In this document: positions 18,943 through 28,249 of the stretch, one piece after another
Layout of the letters: the number at the start of each line of letters is the position of its first letter
How positions within the stretch are numbered: the stretch's first letter is position 1
Assembly (NCBI RefSeq): GCF_000368765.1
Contig: NZ_KB849655.1
Span: 667,009-701,629, forward strand
Reading direction: 5' to 3'
Source: Acinetobacter junii CIP 64.5
GTDB taxonomy: Bacteria; Pseudomonadota; Gammaproteobacteria; Pseudomonadales; Moraxellaceae
Length of the DNA stretch: 34,621 nt
Notes under the pieces: generated by a model
Told to the model about the DNA's origin: nothing
The model's database searches: none
What the model saw: only the letters and a program-made list of their open reading frames with translations
Translations under genes and position numbers: made by a program

Positions 18943-20109
18943 TTAAATTTTTTCAATTACCCATTGCCCATTCTGTGACACCATTTGATGCGTCGCATAA
19001 GGAACAGAGTTTAAATCATCTTTACCTAACAGTTGCACTACACGCATACCTTGATGACGTGCATCTGCAATTGCTTTCAATAAATTTTGATCATTTCCAC
19101 GAGGAGCTACTATCGTTTCAATTTCAGTAAACTGAGTAGATCCTAATGCATATAAATCACAGCTAAAACCAGTCGCAGGACGTGAACGACCAAAGTGTTC
19201 ACCAATTCCATCATAACGACCACCTTGAGCTAGTGGTGCTGCGCGATTAGGTGCGTAAATGGCATACATTAAACCAGTGTGATAGTGATAACTACGAAGC
19301 TCAATCACATCAATACCGATGTTTAAATTCGACCATTTAGACTGAATTTGTGTAAATGTGCTTTCTAAAGCCTCAAATGCAGTTTTGAAGTCAGCATCAT
19401 TTAAAATATCTTGGCTAAGATTCGCTTTTAATGCACCCAAATCACTTGCGTAACGACCTAATGCATAAAAATCAGAGCCCATTGATAAGTCTTGGGTAAA
19501 CTCAGCTAATTCTGGTAAAGCTTTACGCTGATAAAGATCAGAAAGTTGATTCTCTGTATTTTTATTTAAACCAGCGCGCTTAACTAAGCTACGGAATAAA
19601 CCTACATGACCTAAGTCTAAATGAGCGCCTTCTAAAGTATGCGTTTGTTCAATTAGACCCAACATCACATCAATCATTTCAACATCAGCTTCGATGCTAT
19701 CATGACCATATAGCTCAGCACCCAATTGTAAAGGCGCACGCGTTGCATTGAAATTCTGTGGTTTAGTATGAAGGACTGTGCCTGCGTAGCAATAACGAGC
19801 GACGCCTTCAATTGGTCGTACATGTGCATCAATACGCGCTACTTGAGGTGTCATATCAGCACGAACACCTAACAAGCGACCAGAAAGTTGATCTATAACT
19901 TTGAAAGTAACTAAATCTAAATCTTGATTTGATTCTGAAAGTGAAGACAACGATTCGATGTATTCAATAAATGGCGTATACACCAATTGATAACCTCGAA
20001 CTGCGAGGAAATCTAGAGCTTCTCGGCGCAATGTTTCGACAACTTGCGCTTGTTCGGGTAATACATCTGCCACCCCGTCAGGGAGCAACCATGTCTCTGA
20101 AATGGTCAT
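18943..20109 (-). CDS. hisZ: ATP phosphoribosyltransferase regulatory subunit HisZ
   Basis: HisZ is a histidyl-tRNA-synthetase paralogue that pairs with the short HisG to make ATP phosphoribosyltransferase, the first step of histidine synthesis. The 388-aa protein begins WLLPDGVADVLPEQA and contains class II synthetase-like motifs: motif 2-like VRADMTPQVARIDAHV (residues about 98-113) and the C-terminal PLAQGGRYDGIGEHFGRSRPATGFS. It lacks the tRNA anticodon-binding domain of HisS. A modest AGG-containing site lies before the ATG. It sits upstream of purA and is probably cotranscribed. Confidence 0.95.
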   Translation of the reverse strand: MTISETWLLPDGVADVLPEQAQVVETLRREALDFLAVRGYQLVYTPFIEYIESLSSLSESNQDLDLVTFKVIDQLSGRLLGVRADMTPQVARIDAHVRPIEGVARYCYAGTVLHTKPQNFNATRAPLQLGAELYGHDSIEADVEMIDVMLGLIEQTHTLEGAHLDLGHVGLFRSLVKRAGLNKNTENQLSDLYQRKALPELAEFTQDLSMGSDFYALGRYASDLGALKANLSQDILNDADFKTAFEALESTFTQIQSKWSNLNIGIDVIELRSYHYHTGLMYAIYAPNRAAPLAQGGRYDGIGEHFGRSRPATGFSCDLYALGSTQFTEIETIVAPRGNDQNLLKAIADARHQGMRVVQLLGKDDLNSVPYATHQMVSQNGQWVIEKI

Positions 20110-20165
20110 GTTCCAAACCTAAAATCTGTTTAACGTGGAGGCATCCACATAAAAAGCAACCACAT

Positions 20166-20190
20166 AAAAAAATCGGGTGAATGCCCGATT
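20166..20190 (-). terminator. Terminator-like hairpin upstream of hisZ
   Basis: AATCGGG/CCCGATT (20171-20177 with 20184-20190) is followed, reading leftward, by seven T (complement of 20166-20172), 57 nt before the hisZ ATG. A candidate extended -10 TGCTACACT (complement of 20197-20205) would start transcription right at the hairpin. The hairpin more likely ends an incoming transcript than attenuates one starting there. Confidence 0.7.
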
Positions 20191-20524
20191 CAGCGTAGTG
20201 TAGCATGAAGATTTATGTGATGCACCTTCGAATTTGAATAATTCTTTACCAATTAACTAGAAAGCCAGCAACTTGTTATTTTAAATTTAACAAATAGATT
20301 CAATACATTAAGATCACTCATCAATACAAACAACACTTATGTTCCATGAAAAGAAGTGCCCAACATCTGTACTATTGAACTGTTCTCGATTGGTGAGATA
20401 TTACTTTTTGATGACGAATGTTACTTAAACAATTAAAGCAAAATATGCTTATAGTATTTTTCCAAATAAGAAACTGCTTGACTAAGTAGTAGATTTATAA
20501 AACAACTCAAATAAACAAATGAAC
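20191..20524. other. Non-coding gap between hisZ and the coiled-coil gene
   Basis: This stretch of about 330 bp is AT-rich. I see no ORF longer than about ten codons with a ribosome binding site, no tRNA and no repeat. It would be either a long 3' UTR of the coiled-coil gene or hold an unrecognised RNA ending at the 20166-20190 hairpin. Confidence 0.5.
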
Positions 20525-20839
20525 TTAGCTTTTGCCTTTTGTGCCCTTTACCACGATTTCTAGAACCCCCACCAATTCAGCATTCTGCTTTTCTAAAGCA
20601 GCGACATTCGCAATCGTCTTGTCTAATACTTCTTGTTGGACATGCATTTTTTTTGCCATATCTTGCATAATTTCAAGACCTTTTTTGAGGTGCAGCTCTA
20701 AATGCAAGACTTTTTCCTCTAGCCTAACAATATCCTTTGCAGCATCAGTAGGTTGATTATTTTTAAACAAGAACCAAAACAAAAATAAAACTGCCAACAG
20801 CAATAATCCAATAAATCCCCAAACCATCATTAAGCCCAT
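20525..20839 (-). CDS. Small membrane-anchored coiled-coil protein
   Basis: I do not recognise a named family. From the ATG at 20839 the protein is 104 aa. An N-terminal membrane helix (residues about 3-25, with a run of Leu, Phe and Trp) is followed by a Lys-flanked junction and a long heptad-like helix (about 36-95, with LEEKVLHLELHLKKGLE and VAALEKQNAELVGVLE). The tail is basic. A TTG 12 nt upstream is in frame, but the only good ribosome binding site, GGGGA, sits 5 nt before the ATG and would lie downstream of the TTG. The topology suggests a cytoplasmic coiled coil tethered to the inner membrane. The function is unknown. Confidence 0.8.
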   Translation of the reverse strand: MGLMMVWGFIGLLLLAVLFLFWFLFKNNQPTDAAKDIVRLEEKVLHLELHLKKGLEIMQDMAKKMHVQQEVLDKTIANVAALEKQNAELVGVLEIVVKGTKGKS

Positions 20840-20877
20840 TACATTCCCCAATAAATTGTTTTTTTATTATTTAAATA

Positions 20878-21897
20878 TTAAAAAGATTCACACAAATCTA
20901 ATAAGCGATTCGCATAACCCCACTCATTATCATACCATGCAAAAACTTTTGCTTGATGCCCCACGACCATCGTTTGCGTCAGGTCAACAATTAATGAATA
21001 TGGCGAATGATTAAAATCGCTTGATACCAAATCTTCATCGGTCACTTGCATAATTTGAGCATAGTCAAACTTAGCAGCTTTACTTAGAACTTCATTAATT
21101 TTATGAACTGTGATCGGTGAATGTGAAACAAATGAAAGATCTATCGCTGCAACATTGATAGTCGGTACACGAATAGAGTACCCATCTATACGACCATCCA
21201 TTTTTGGCATCACGCGTTTTAATGCGCCCAAAGCACTTGAAGTAGTAGGAATAATATTTTGTCCAGACGCTCTGGCTCTTCGTAGATCACGATGAGCATG
21301 ATCCAAAACTGATTGATCTGCAGTCACTGCATGGATCTCGGTCATGAGAGCAGTATCAATGCCAAAAGCATCATCAATAATTTTGACCAAAGGCACTAAG
21401 GCCTGTGTCGTACAAGAAACGCTAGAAATAATTTGATCAGTAGGTTTGACATCAGCATGATTAACACCATAGACGATAGCTGCATCAACAGAATCAAATG
21501 GTGCTGCACCAATAATTACTCGCTTTGCACCTGCATCTATATGACGTGTTGCATCAGCTCTCGATCGAAATAAACCTGTACATTCGAGCACAACATCTAC
21601 AACCAAACCAGCCCAAGACAATAGTTCAGGCTGAGCCTGTTTAAATACTTGCAGTCTTAATTGTCTTTGATTTGAATGAATATTTAAAAAAATTTGTTCG
21701 TTCTCAATCTCAATATCGACTTGACCAGCAAAACGACCATGCGTTGTATCATATTTAAAGAGATGAACTAAAGTTTGAACATCAGCAATATCATTAATCG
21801 CTACAATATCAAATTGAAATTGCTTAGGGCTTTCAAACCATGCACGTAATACATTTCGACCAATTCGACCAAATCCATTGATAGCGACACGTTGCAT
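20878..21897 (-). CDS. GAPDH-family dehydrogenase, Epd-like
   Basis: This 339-aa type I glyceraldehyde-3-phosphate dehydrogenase family enzyme has the NAD site GFGRIG at 8-13, nucleophile C162, partner H189 and the C-terminal WYDNEWGYANRL. The loop after the nucleophile reads SCTTQA, whereas almost all family members have SCTTN. The segment ADQSVLDHAHRDLRRARASGQNIIPT resembles erythrose-4-phosphate dehydrogenase (vitamin B6 synthesis) more than glycolytic GAPDH. Either role is possible, and a third substrate cannot be excluded. AAGGG lies 7 nt upstream. The coiled-coil gene follows on the same strand. Confidence 0.9.
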   Translation of the reverse strand: MQRVAINGFGRIGRNVLRAWFESPKQFQFDIVAINDIADVQTLVHLFKYDTTHGRFAGQVDIEIENEQIFLNIHSNQRQLRLQVFKQAQPELLSWAGLVVDVVLECTGLFRSRADATRHIDAGAKRVIIGAAPFDSVDAAIVYGVNHADVKPTDQIISSVSCTTQALVPLVKIIDDAFGIDTALMTEIHAVTADQSVLDHAHRDLRRARASGQNIIPTTSSALGALKRVMPKMDGRIDGYSIRVPTINVAAIDLSFVSHSPITVHKINEVLSKAAKFDYAQIMQVTDEDLVSSDFNHSPYSLIVDLTQTMVVGHQAKVFAWYDNEWGYANRLLDLCESF

Positions 21898-22019
21898 GCA
21901 AAGCCCTTATATTCATCAAAACATCATATTTTCTTGCTATATGGTAAAACATGATCAGCCTTGTTGAATATAGATTTTTAGCTGAAACACAGTTTTATAT
22001 GATATTGCTTGCAAAATCG

Positions 22020-22048
22020 TTGGTCGGGCACACATTTTCCGTTATAAT
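22020..22048 (+). promoter_or_regulatory. Promoter of alaS
   Basis: TTGGTC (22020-22025) and a perfect TATAAT (22043-22048) are 17 bp apart. The start would be near 22055, giving a leader of about 100 nt before alaS. No T-box or other riboswitch was recognised in the leader. Confidence 0.75.
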
Positions 22049-22158
22049 TTAGCACTTTTAAAATCTACGCCATGTAAATGCGCTTTGTTTGCAAAAATTC
22101 AAAAACAACTCGCCTATTTTACATATAGCCAAATTCAAAATTATGGAGTGTCTTGGTT

Positions 22159-24807
22159 GTGAGTACTCGTTTTATGACATCAGCTGAAATTCGTGAAGCA
22201 TTTTTGCGTTACTTTGAATCGCAAGGGCATACACGTGTCGCTTCGAGTTCACTCGTTCCCGCCAACGACCCTACTTTATTATTCACAAATGCTGGTATGA
22301 ACCAGTTTAAAGACTGTTTTCTTGGGTTAGAAAAGCGTGACTATGTACGTGCTGTTTCTTCTCAAAAATGTGTACGTGCAGGTGGTAAACATAATGACCT
22401 AGACAATGTAGGTTACACAGCACGTCACCATACTTTCTTTGAAATGTTAGGTAACTTCTCATTTGGTGATTACTTCAAACGTGATGCATTAAAATTTGCT
22501 TGGGATTTTTTAACGAACGAGCAATGGCTAGCATTACCTAAAGATCGTTTATATGTCACTGTTTACCATACTGATGATGAAGCATTTGATATTTGGAACA
22601 AAGAAATTGGTTTAGATGCAAGCCGTATCATTCGTATCGGTGACAACAAAGGTGGTCAGTACGCATCAGATAATTTCTGGGCTATGGGTGATACTGGTCC
22701 GTGTGGTCCTTGTTCTGAAATTTTCTATGATCATGGTGATCACATTTGGGGTGGATTACCTGGTTCTCCAGAAGAAGATGGCGATCGCTTTATCGAGATC
22801 TGGAACAACGTATTTATGCAGTTCAATCGTACTGCTGATGGTGTGATGCACCCTCTCCCAGCTCCATCTGTAGATACAGGTATGGGCTTGGAACGTATTT
22901 CTGCTGTTCTACAACATGTTAATTCTAACTACGAAATCGACTTGTTCCAACACTTGCTAAAAGCTGCTGCAAATATCATCGGCATTCAAGATGAAGGACA
23001 ACCATCATTACGTGTACTGGCTGACCATGCTCGTTCTTGCTGCTTCTTGATTGCTGATGGCGTAAACCCATCAAATGAAGGTCGTGGTTATGTTCTACGT
23101 CGTATTATCCGTCGTGCAGTACGTCATGGTAATAAGCTAGGCGCTACAGGTACATTCTTCTACAAGATGCTACAACCATTAGTCGAAGTTATGGGTGAAG
23201 CTTATCCAGAGCTTGCATCACGTAAAGATGTGATTGAAGCGACTTTACTACGTGAAGAAGAACAATTTGCAAAAACACTTGAGCAAGGTTTGAAGCTTTT
23301 AGAAGCTGAGCTTGCACAGTTGAAAGATACTGTGATTCCAGGTGCAACTGTATTTAAACTTTACGACACTTATGGCTTCCCAACTGACTTAACTGCTGAT
23401 ATTGCACGTGAACGTGGTTTTACCATCGACGAAACTGGCTTTGAAGTTGAAATGGCTGCACAACGTCAACGTGCACGTGACGCAGGTAAATTCGCAGTTG
23501 ACTATAATAGTATTGTAAAAGTTGAAGGTGAAACTCAATTTGATGGCTATGATGCAACTCAAGGTCAAGGTCAAATCGTTGCAATCTACAAAGACGGTAC
23601 TCAAGTTGATGAAATCAATGAGGGCGATGAAGCGCTTATCGTTTTAAACCAAACGCCTTTCTATGCAGAAAGCGGTGGTCAAATCGGCGATACAGGTATA
23701 TTCAAAAACGATACAGGTATTTTCGAAGTACAAGATACTAAGAAATCTGGTGGTGCTTTTGTGCATCAAGGTATCGTGACGATGGGTAGCTTAAAAGCAA
23801 CTCAAAATGTTGAAGCAACAGTTAAAGCAGATATTCGTGCTGCAACAGCGCGTAATCACTCTGCCACTCACCTTCTACATGCAGCTTTACGTCAAATCTT
23901 AGGTGATCATGTTCAGCAAAAAGGCTCATTGGTTGCTAGCGATATTTTACGTTTCGACTTTGCTAACGACCAGCCAGTGACATTTGAACAGCTTCAACAA
24001 ATCGAACGTCTAGTGAATGCTGAAGTTATTGCAAACACTCCTGTGACAACTGAATTGCTTGACATCGAGTCTGCTAAAGCCAAAGGTGCGATGATGCTGT
24101 TTGGTGAGAAGTATGGCGAAGAGGTTCGCGTTCTGTCGATGGGTTCAATTATCGAAGAGAAAAACTTCTCAATCGAACTTTGCGGTGGTATCCACGTTAA
24201 ACGTACAGGTGATATCGGCTTATTCAAGATCACTTCTGAAGGTGGTGTAGCAGCTGGCGTTCGTCGTATTGAAGCTGTAACAGGAACTAAAGCTTTAGAA
24301 GCTGTTCAAAAAGCTGACAGCGATATCCAAACAATTAATGGTTTGTTGAAAGCTCAGAAAGACCAAACTGTAGAAAAAGTTGAAGCAATTGTTGAGACTG
24401 CATCAAGTTTGCAAAAACAAATTGAACAGTTAAATCAAAAATTAGCAAGTTTCCAAGCTGCTGATTTATTAGACCAAGTTAAAGAAATTGCTGGTCGTCA
24501 AACATTAATCACAACCGTAAAAGGTTTAGATGCCAAGTCATTACGCAATTTGCATGACAGCGTAAAATCAAAATTGGAAGATGCAGTCATTATTTTAGCT
24601 GGCGTTGAAGGCGATAAAGTGAGTTTAATCGCGTCCGTCGCTAAACAATATGCTGCAAATCTAAAAGCGGGTGACATTATCAAACACTTGGCTCAAGAGC
24701 TAGGTGGTAAAGGTGGTGGTAAACCTGACTTAGCACAAGGTGGCGCGCCACTAAACGAGAAGTTTGACCAAGTTTTTGCAGCATTGCCTGCTTGGCTTGA
24801 GCAATAA
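22159..24807 (+). CDS. alaS: Alanyl-tRNA synthetase
   Basis: AlaS charges tRNA-Ala and edits mischarged Ser and Gly. The catalytic class II core opens with [18 protein letters not shown] and contains [18 protein letters not shown]. The editing domain has the zinc set H567, H571 (HSATH), C675 and H679 (CGGIH). The C-Ala domain has the glycine motif [14 protein letters not shown] near the end. Three in-frame starts exist: TTG 22153, GTG 22159 and ATG 22174. GGAG at 22145-22148 fits GTG 22159 best, giving 882 aa, while many orthologues are annotated from the equivalent of 22174. It heads alaS-lysC-csrA. Confidence 0.97.
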   Translation: MSTRFMTSAEIREAFLRYFESQGHTRVASSSLVPANDPTLLFTNAGMNQFKDCFLGLEKRDYVRAVSSQKCVRAGGKHNDLDNVGYTARHHTFFEMLGNFSFGDYFKRDALKFAWDFLTNEQWLALPKDRLYVTVYHTDDEAFDIWNKEIGLDASRIIRIGDNKGGQYASDNFWAMGDTGPCGPCSEIFYDHGDHIWGGLPGSPEEDGDRFIEIWNNVFMQFNRTADGVMHPLPAPSVDTGMGLERISAVLQHVNSNYEIDLFQHLLKAAANIIGIQDEGQPSLRVLADHARSCCFLIADGVNPSNEGRGYVLRRIIRRAVRHGNKLGATGTFFYKMLQPLVEVMGEAYPELASRKDVIEATLLREEEQFAKTLEQGLKLLEAELAQLKDTVIPGATVFKLYDTYGFPTDLTADIARERGFTIDETGFEVEMAAQRQRARDAGKFAVDYNSIVKVEGETQFDGYDATQGQGQIVAIYKDGTQVDEINEGDEALIVLNQTPFYAESGGQIGDTGIFKNDTGIFEVQDTKKSGGAFVHQGIVTMGSLKATQNVEATVKADIRAATARNHSATHLLHAALRQILGDHVQQKGSLVASDILRFDFANDQPVTFEQLQQIERLVNAEVIANTPVTTELLDIESAKAKGAMMLFGEKYGEEVRVLSMGSIIEEKNFSIELCGGIHVKRTGDIGLFKITSEGGVAAGVRRIEAVTGTKALEAVQKADSDIQTINGLLKAQKDQTVEKVEAIVETASSLQKQIEQLNQKLASFQAADLLDQVKEIAGRQTLITTVKGLDAKSLRNLHDSVKSKLEDAVIILAGVEGDKVSLIASVAKQYAANLKAGDIIKHLAQELGGKGGGKPDLAQGGAPLNEKFDQVFAALPAWLEQ

Positions 24808-24827
24808 GAACTTCACTTTTGTGTAAC

Positions 24828-24851
24828 TGACCCTGATGCCTCTCAGGGTCA
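24828..24851 (+). other. Hairpin between alaS and lysC
   Basis: TGACCCTGA/TCAGGGTCA (24828-24836 with 24843-24851) is a 9-bp perfect stem with a 6-nt loop and no T-run. It ends 19 nt before the lysC start. It could be an mRNA processing or stabilising element. Termination is unlikely. Confidence 0.5.
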
Positions 24852-24870
24852 TGGCTTATATGGAACAACT

Positions 24871-26151
24871 ATGGCATTAATCGTTCAAAAATATGGCGGT
24901 ACTTCTATGGGTACTCCTGAGCGCATTTTAAATGTTGCTCGTCGTGTCAAGCGCTGGCATGATCACGGTCACAAAGTGGTCGTTGTTGTGTCTGCAATGA
25001 GTGGTGAAACGAACCGCTTACTTGCGCTTGCAAAAGCCATTACCAACACCCCTGACCCACGTGAATTAGATCAAATGGTGTCAACGGGTGAACAAGTAAC
25101 GATTTCCATGTTAGCTATGGCACTGAATTCAATTGGTGTAGAAGCTAAGTCATATACTGGTCGTCAAGTTGGTATCAAAACGGACAGTGCTTTTACCAAA
25201 GCGCGTATTGAATCTATTGATACTGATGTCATGACCAAAGATTTAGATGCAGGTCGTGTTCTCGTTGTTGCAGGTTTCCAAGGCTTTGATGCCGAAGGAA
25301 ATACCACAACTTTAGGTCGTGGTGGTTCTGATACCTCTGGTGTTGCAATTGCAGCTGCATTAAAAGCTGATGAATGTCAGATTTACACTGATGTTGATGG
25401 TGTTTATACAACTGATCCACGTGTCGCACCTAAAGCGAAAAAGGTTGATCGTATTTCTTTTGAAGAAATGCTAGAAATGGCATCGTTGGGTTCAAAAGTT
25501 TTACAAATTCGCTCTGTTGAATTCGCAGGTAAATATCAAGTTCCATTGCGTGTATTATCAAGTTTTGATAATGACGATGACGGCGCATTCGATGAAGAAT
25601 TCAAACAAAATGTAGGCACACTAATTACGACTGAGGCTGAAGACGATATGGAACAACCAATCATCGCAGGTATTGCATTTAACCGTGACGAAGCAAAATT
25701 AACGATCTTAGGTGTTCCTGATGAACCAGGTATTGCATCTAAAATCTTGTCACCTATCAGCAATGCCAACATCGAAGTGGATATGATTATCCAAAACGTT
25801 GAAGAAGATGGTACAACTGATTTCACATTCACTGTAAATCGCAATGATTTAGCAAAAGCTAAGGCGATTTTAGAGCAAACAGCAAGCAGCATTGAAGGAT
25901 GTGAAGTTGTTACTCGTGATGATATCGTTAAAGTATCAATCGTAGGTGTGGGTATGCGTTCACATGCAGGTGTTGCAAGCAAAATGTTTACTGCATTAGC
26001 TGATGAAAGCATTAATATTTTGATGATTTCAACATCAGAAATCAAAATTTCTGTACTTATCGAAGAAAACTATTTAGAACTTGCCGTACGTTGTTTACAC
26101 ACAGCTTTTGGTCTAGATCGTGAACACGGCGAAAGCAGTGCACGTGCTTAA
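24871..26151 (+). CDS. lysC: Aspartate kinase
   Basis: LysC phosphorylates aspartate, the entry to lysine, threonine, methionine and diaminopimelate synthesis. The 426-aa monofunctional enzyme has the amino-acid kinase motif KYGGTSMG at 7-14 and TTLGRGGSDTSGVA in the middle. Two C-terminal ACT domains (about 265-335 and 345-420) carry segments such as ILGVPDEPGIASKIL and VSIVGVGMRSHAGVASKMF, which normally bind lysine or threonine for feedback. A GGAA sits 8 nt before the ATG. A 169-codon reading on the opposite strand is a shadow. Confidence 0.97.
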   Translation: MALIVQKYGGTSMGTPERILNVARRVKRWHDHGHKVVVVVSAMSGETNRLLALAKAITNTPDPRELDQMVSTGEQVTISMLAMALNSIGVEAKSYTGRQVGIKTDSAFTKARIESIDTDVMTKDLDAGRVLVVAGFQGFDAEGNTTTLGRGGSDTSGVAIAAALKADECQIYTDVDGVYTTDPRVAPKAKKVDRISFEEMLEMASLGSKVLQIRSVEFAGKYQVPLRVLSSFDNDDDGAFDEEFKQNVGTLITTEAEDDMEQPIIAGIAFNRDEAKLTILGVPDEPGIASKILSPISNANIEVDMIIQNVEEDGTTDFTFTVNRNDLAKAKAILEQTASSIEGCEVVTRDDIVKVSIVGVGMRSHAGVASKMFTALADESINILMISTSEIKISVLIEENYLELAVRCLHTAFGLDREHGESSARA

Positions 26152-26168
26152 TTAATAGCTTGTTAAAC

Positions 26169-26238
26169 ATATTTACTTTCAAGTAAATAGCAAAAAAAAA
26201 CAGAGCCACTATAGTTTTTACTACAGTGGCTCTGTTAT
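26169..26238. terminator. Tandem hairpins after lysC
   Basis: The first hairpin is TATTTACTT/AAGTAAATA (26170-26178 with 26181-26189). The second has an 11-bp stem, ACAGAGCCACT/AGTGGCTCTGT (26200-26210 with 26225-26235), with an inner TAGT/ACTA stem. The plus-strand tail TATATT is weak. Leftward, the nine A at 26192-26200 give an excellent T-run. csrA may thus be partly separated from lysC, and antisense transcripts would stop here. Confidence 0.7.
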
Positions 26239-26391
26239 ATTAACCTTTGAGGTTTTTCAGTGATTCTTAACAGAACGTACGAAAAATAATGTTTTTTACA
26301 TATTTCTGTTGGAATTTTCTGTATATTAAGGCTGTGCTTTCGAACAATGAATTCCCTGTCGCAAGTTTAAGCGTTTAGCAAGGAGATAAAC

Positions 26392-26655
26392 ATGCTGATT
26401 CTGACCCGTCGTGTCGGAGAAACATTAATGATTGGGGATCAAGTCAGTGTTACTGTGCTTGGCGTAAAAGGCAATCAGGTGCGTATTGGTGTTAATGCTC
26501 CAAAAGAAGTTTCTGTGCATCGTGAGGAAATTTACCAACGTATCCAACATGAACGTGCCATGCATGAGCATTTACAACATCTTGATCAGGATTATCAACT
26601 TTCGTATGAAGAAGATAATAGCGATTTTCCGCGACATAATAACTTTAATCGTTAA
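26392..26655 (+). CDS. csrA: Carbon storage regulator CsrA
   Basis: CsrA is a homodimeric RNA-binding protein that controls translation and stability of mRNAs bearing GGA motifs. Residues 1-55 are canonical ([16 protein letters not shown], then [22 protein letters not shown]), including the RNA-contacting R44 in VHRE. The protein continues to 87 aa, about 25 residues longer than E. coli CsrA, with a His- and Asp-rich tail ([11 protein letters not shown], ending FPRHNNFNR). A strong AAGGAG lies 6 nt upstream and itself contains a GGA, as in known CsrA autoregulation. It follows lysC, as in Pseudomonas. Confidence 0.97.
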   Translation: MLILTRRVGETLMIGDQVSVTVLGVKGNQVRIGVNAPKEVSVHREEIYQRIQHERAMHEHLQHLDQDYQLSYEEDNSDFPRHNNFNR

Positions 26656-26676
26656 TTTTCAGAATTCTCCCCACAT

Positions 26677-26708
26677 AATTAAAGCGACACAAGATGGTCG
26701 CTTTAATT
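26677..26708. terminator. Terminator between csrA and rnhB
   Basis: A 12-bp perfect stem AATTAAAGCGAC/GTCGCTTTAATT (26677-26688 with 26697-26708) has an 8-nt loop between convergent genes. The T-tracts are broken (TTTAATTGTATTT), but the stem is strong. It probably works in both directions. Confidence 0.75.
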
Positions 26709-26735
26709 GTATTTAAAACCTCAATTTATAAGAAA

Positions 26736-27302
26736 TTATAAACCTAAAGCTTTTTTTACAGGCGCGTAACTACGACGATGTTGATCAATCACGCCGTGTG
26801 CTGTAATAGCTTCAAAATGCGCTTTTGTAGGATAACCTTTGTGCTTTGCGAACCCATAATCAGGATATAATTCATCTAAGGTCTTCATTTGATGATCACG
26901 TGTAACTTTAGCTAAAATACTGGCTGCACTAATCTCAGCATGAGTCGCATCACCTCCCACAATTGCTTCACATGCAATCTCAATCCCTTTTGGAATTTGA
27001 TTACCATCTACAATTACTTTATGTGGCGTGGTTTTTAAATTTTCGACCGCACGGCGCATTGCAAGAAATGTGGCTTGCAAAATATTCATTTCATCAATTT
27101 CAGTGTGTGTCGCTTCAGCAATCGACCAAGCTAATGCCTTTTCTTTAATCTCTATAAACAACTTTTCGCGTTTCTTTTCAGTTAATTTCTTAGAATCATT
27201 TAATCCTTCGATTGGATTATTAGGATCTAGGATCACCGCAGCTGCAACAACTGAACCCACTAGAGGACCGCGCCCTGCTTCATCTACACCAGCAACAAAC
27301 AT
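26736..27302 (-). CDS. rnhB: Ribonuclease HII
   Basis: This enzyme cuts RNA in RNA-DNA hybrids and at single ribonucleotides in DNA. The 188-aa protein has the catalytic acids D7, E8 (GVDEAGRG), D99 (VIVDGN) and D118 ([18 protein letters not shown]), and the C-terminal KGYPTKAH. The start is fixed by an in-frame TAA 6 nt upstream, so this short N-terminus is real. Its ribosome binding site is weak (GCGAG), and a terminator for the upstream gene overlaps its leader. Confidence 0.97.
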   Translation of the reverse strand: MFVAGVDEAGRGPLVGSVVAAAVILDPNNPIEGLNDSKKLTEKKREKLFIEIKEKALAWSIAEATHTEIDEMNILQATFLAMRRAVENLKTTPHKVIVDGNQIPKGIEIACEAIVGGDATHAEISAASILAKVTRDHQMKTLDELYPDYGFAKHKGYPTKAHFEAITAHGVIDQHRRSYAPVKKALGL

Positions 27303-27312
27303 AATTTACTCG

Positions 27313-27342
27313 CAAAAAATTGGCTGCATTTTAGCAGCCAAT
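27313..27342 (-). terminator. Terminator of the downstream lipoprotein gene
   Basis: ATTGGCTGC/GCAGCCAAT (27319-27327 with 27334-27342) with a 6-nt loop is followed leftward by six T (complement of 27314-27319). It ends the 27364-27732 gene just 11 nt before the rnhB start. Confidence 0.85.
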
Positions 27343-27363
27343 CAAAGTCAATTGAATACAGAA

Positions 27364-27732
27364 CTATTTTACCACTTCTGATACACAAGCATTCATAGTT
27401 TTAGCTACTGCTACACCTGTTAAAGCTGTTCGCGCTTTAGAATCCACTGCAGCAAGTGCCAATTCTGAAGGTGATAAAACAGTAGATGCATTTTTGCCAA
27501 CGCATTTACAAATTTGGGTTTTCTTCTCTTTCTTCTGGGTCTTTGTCATTAATTTACTTGCAATTTTCCAAGCTGCAAAATCATCAATATCATGATTACA
27601 CTTAGTCTGTGCAGCAAACTGAATTGCAGATGTTCCTAATTTTAAATTACTTTGCTCACCACTTTGCACAGTACTACAAGCCGCCAAAGCAAAGACCATT
27701 GAAATTGCCAAAACAAATTTATTCTTATACAT
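27364..27732 (-). CDS. Small lipoprotein, paralogue of the next gene
   Basis: The 122-aa protein has a lipoprotein signal with lipobox LAAC (Cys19). The mature part is about 100 aa with four conserved cysteines: KC, CKC (C-x-C) and NAC near the end. It aligns without gaps to the 27872-28249 product from LGTSAIQ to the C-terminus, with the same 29-residue spacing from the first Cys to C-x-C and 39 residues from there to the last Cys. My hand count gives about 40% identity. I do not recognise a named family. The cysteines could form disulphides in the periplasm. The ribosome binding site is weak. Confidence 0.85.
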   Translation of the reverse strand: MYKNKFVLAISMVFALAACSTVQSGEQSNLKLGTSAIQFAAQTKCNHDIDDFAAWKIASKLMTKTQKKEKKTQICKCVGKNASTVLSPSELALAAVDSKARTALTGVAVAKTMNACVSEVVK

Positions 27733-27871
27733 GTAACTATCATTTTAGTTGAATAATATCATGATTAATCTAGCACTCTAAGAAACTAAAAATGATTTGA
27801 AATTATAAGAATATCTTCTAAGAAACAAAGCTGAAAATCATCCAGCTTTGTCTAATTTCTTACTTTTATTT

Positions 27872-28249
27872 CTATTTCTTTAATGCTTCAGACACGCAGG
27901 CATTAACAGTTTCAGCAACCACTTGATTCACGATCGTTGCTCTTGCAGTTGGATCAATTGCAGCTGTAGCCAACTCCAAAGTCGTTACACTATTGGGCGC
28001 TTTTTCACTTACACACCCACAAACATCAATCTGAATATTTTCACGCTGTTCAGTGGTCATCAAACGTGTTGCTGTTTTCCATGCAGGTAATGTATTGATT
28101 TCACTCATACATTTAGCATTAACCGCAACCTTTAATGCCGTTACACCTAACTGTTGAGATGTAGATGGTGTTGTAGAAGTATTTGTATTTGGCGCAACAC
28201 ATCCATTTAAAACAAATAATACTGGCAGAGCCAACAATAATTTTTTCAC
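27872..28249 (-). CDS. Small lipoprotein, paralogue of the previous gene
   Basis: The 125-aa protein starts at GTG 28249 with AAGG 9 nt upstream. The signal MKKLLLALPVLFVLNGC places the lipid-modified Cys at residue 17, followed by a Thr/Ser/Asn-rich linker. The mature domain shares KC, C-x-C and NACVSE and the AW.-A-.-LMT block with its neighbour. The two genes are 139 bp apart on the same strand, indicating a tandem duplication that has since diverged. The function is unknown. Sorting to the outer membrane is likely, since Val rather than Asp follows the lipidated Cys. Confidence 0.85.
   Translation of the reverse strand: MKKLLLALPVLFVLNGCVAPNTNTSTTPSTSQQLGVTALKVAVNAKCMSEINTLPAWKTATRLMTTEQRENIQIDVCGCVSEKAPNSVTTLELATAAIDPTARATIVNQVVAETVNACVSEALKK

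Noticed and set aside
25536..26045. 169-codon minus-strand ORF inside lysC
   Set aside because: It is antisense to a certain gene, has a low-complexity Ser/Ile-rich product and no ribosome binding site, and is explained by lysC codon use.
27028..27381. 117-codon plus-strand ORF over rnhB
   Set aside because: It is antisense to rnhB, whose catalytic residues are all intact, and the product resembles no protein.
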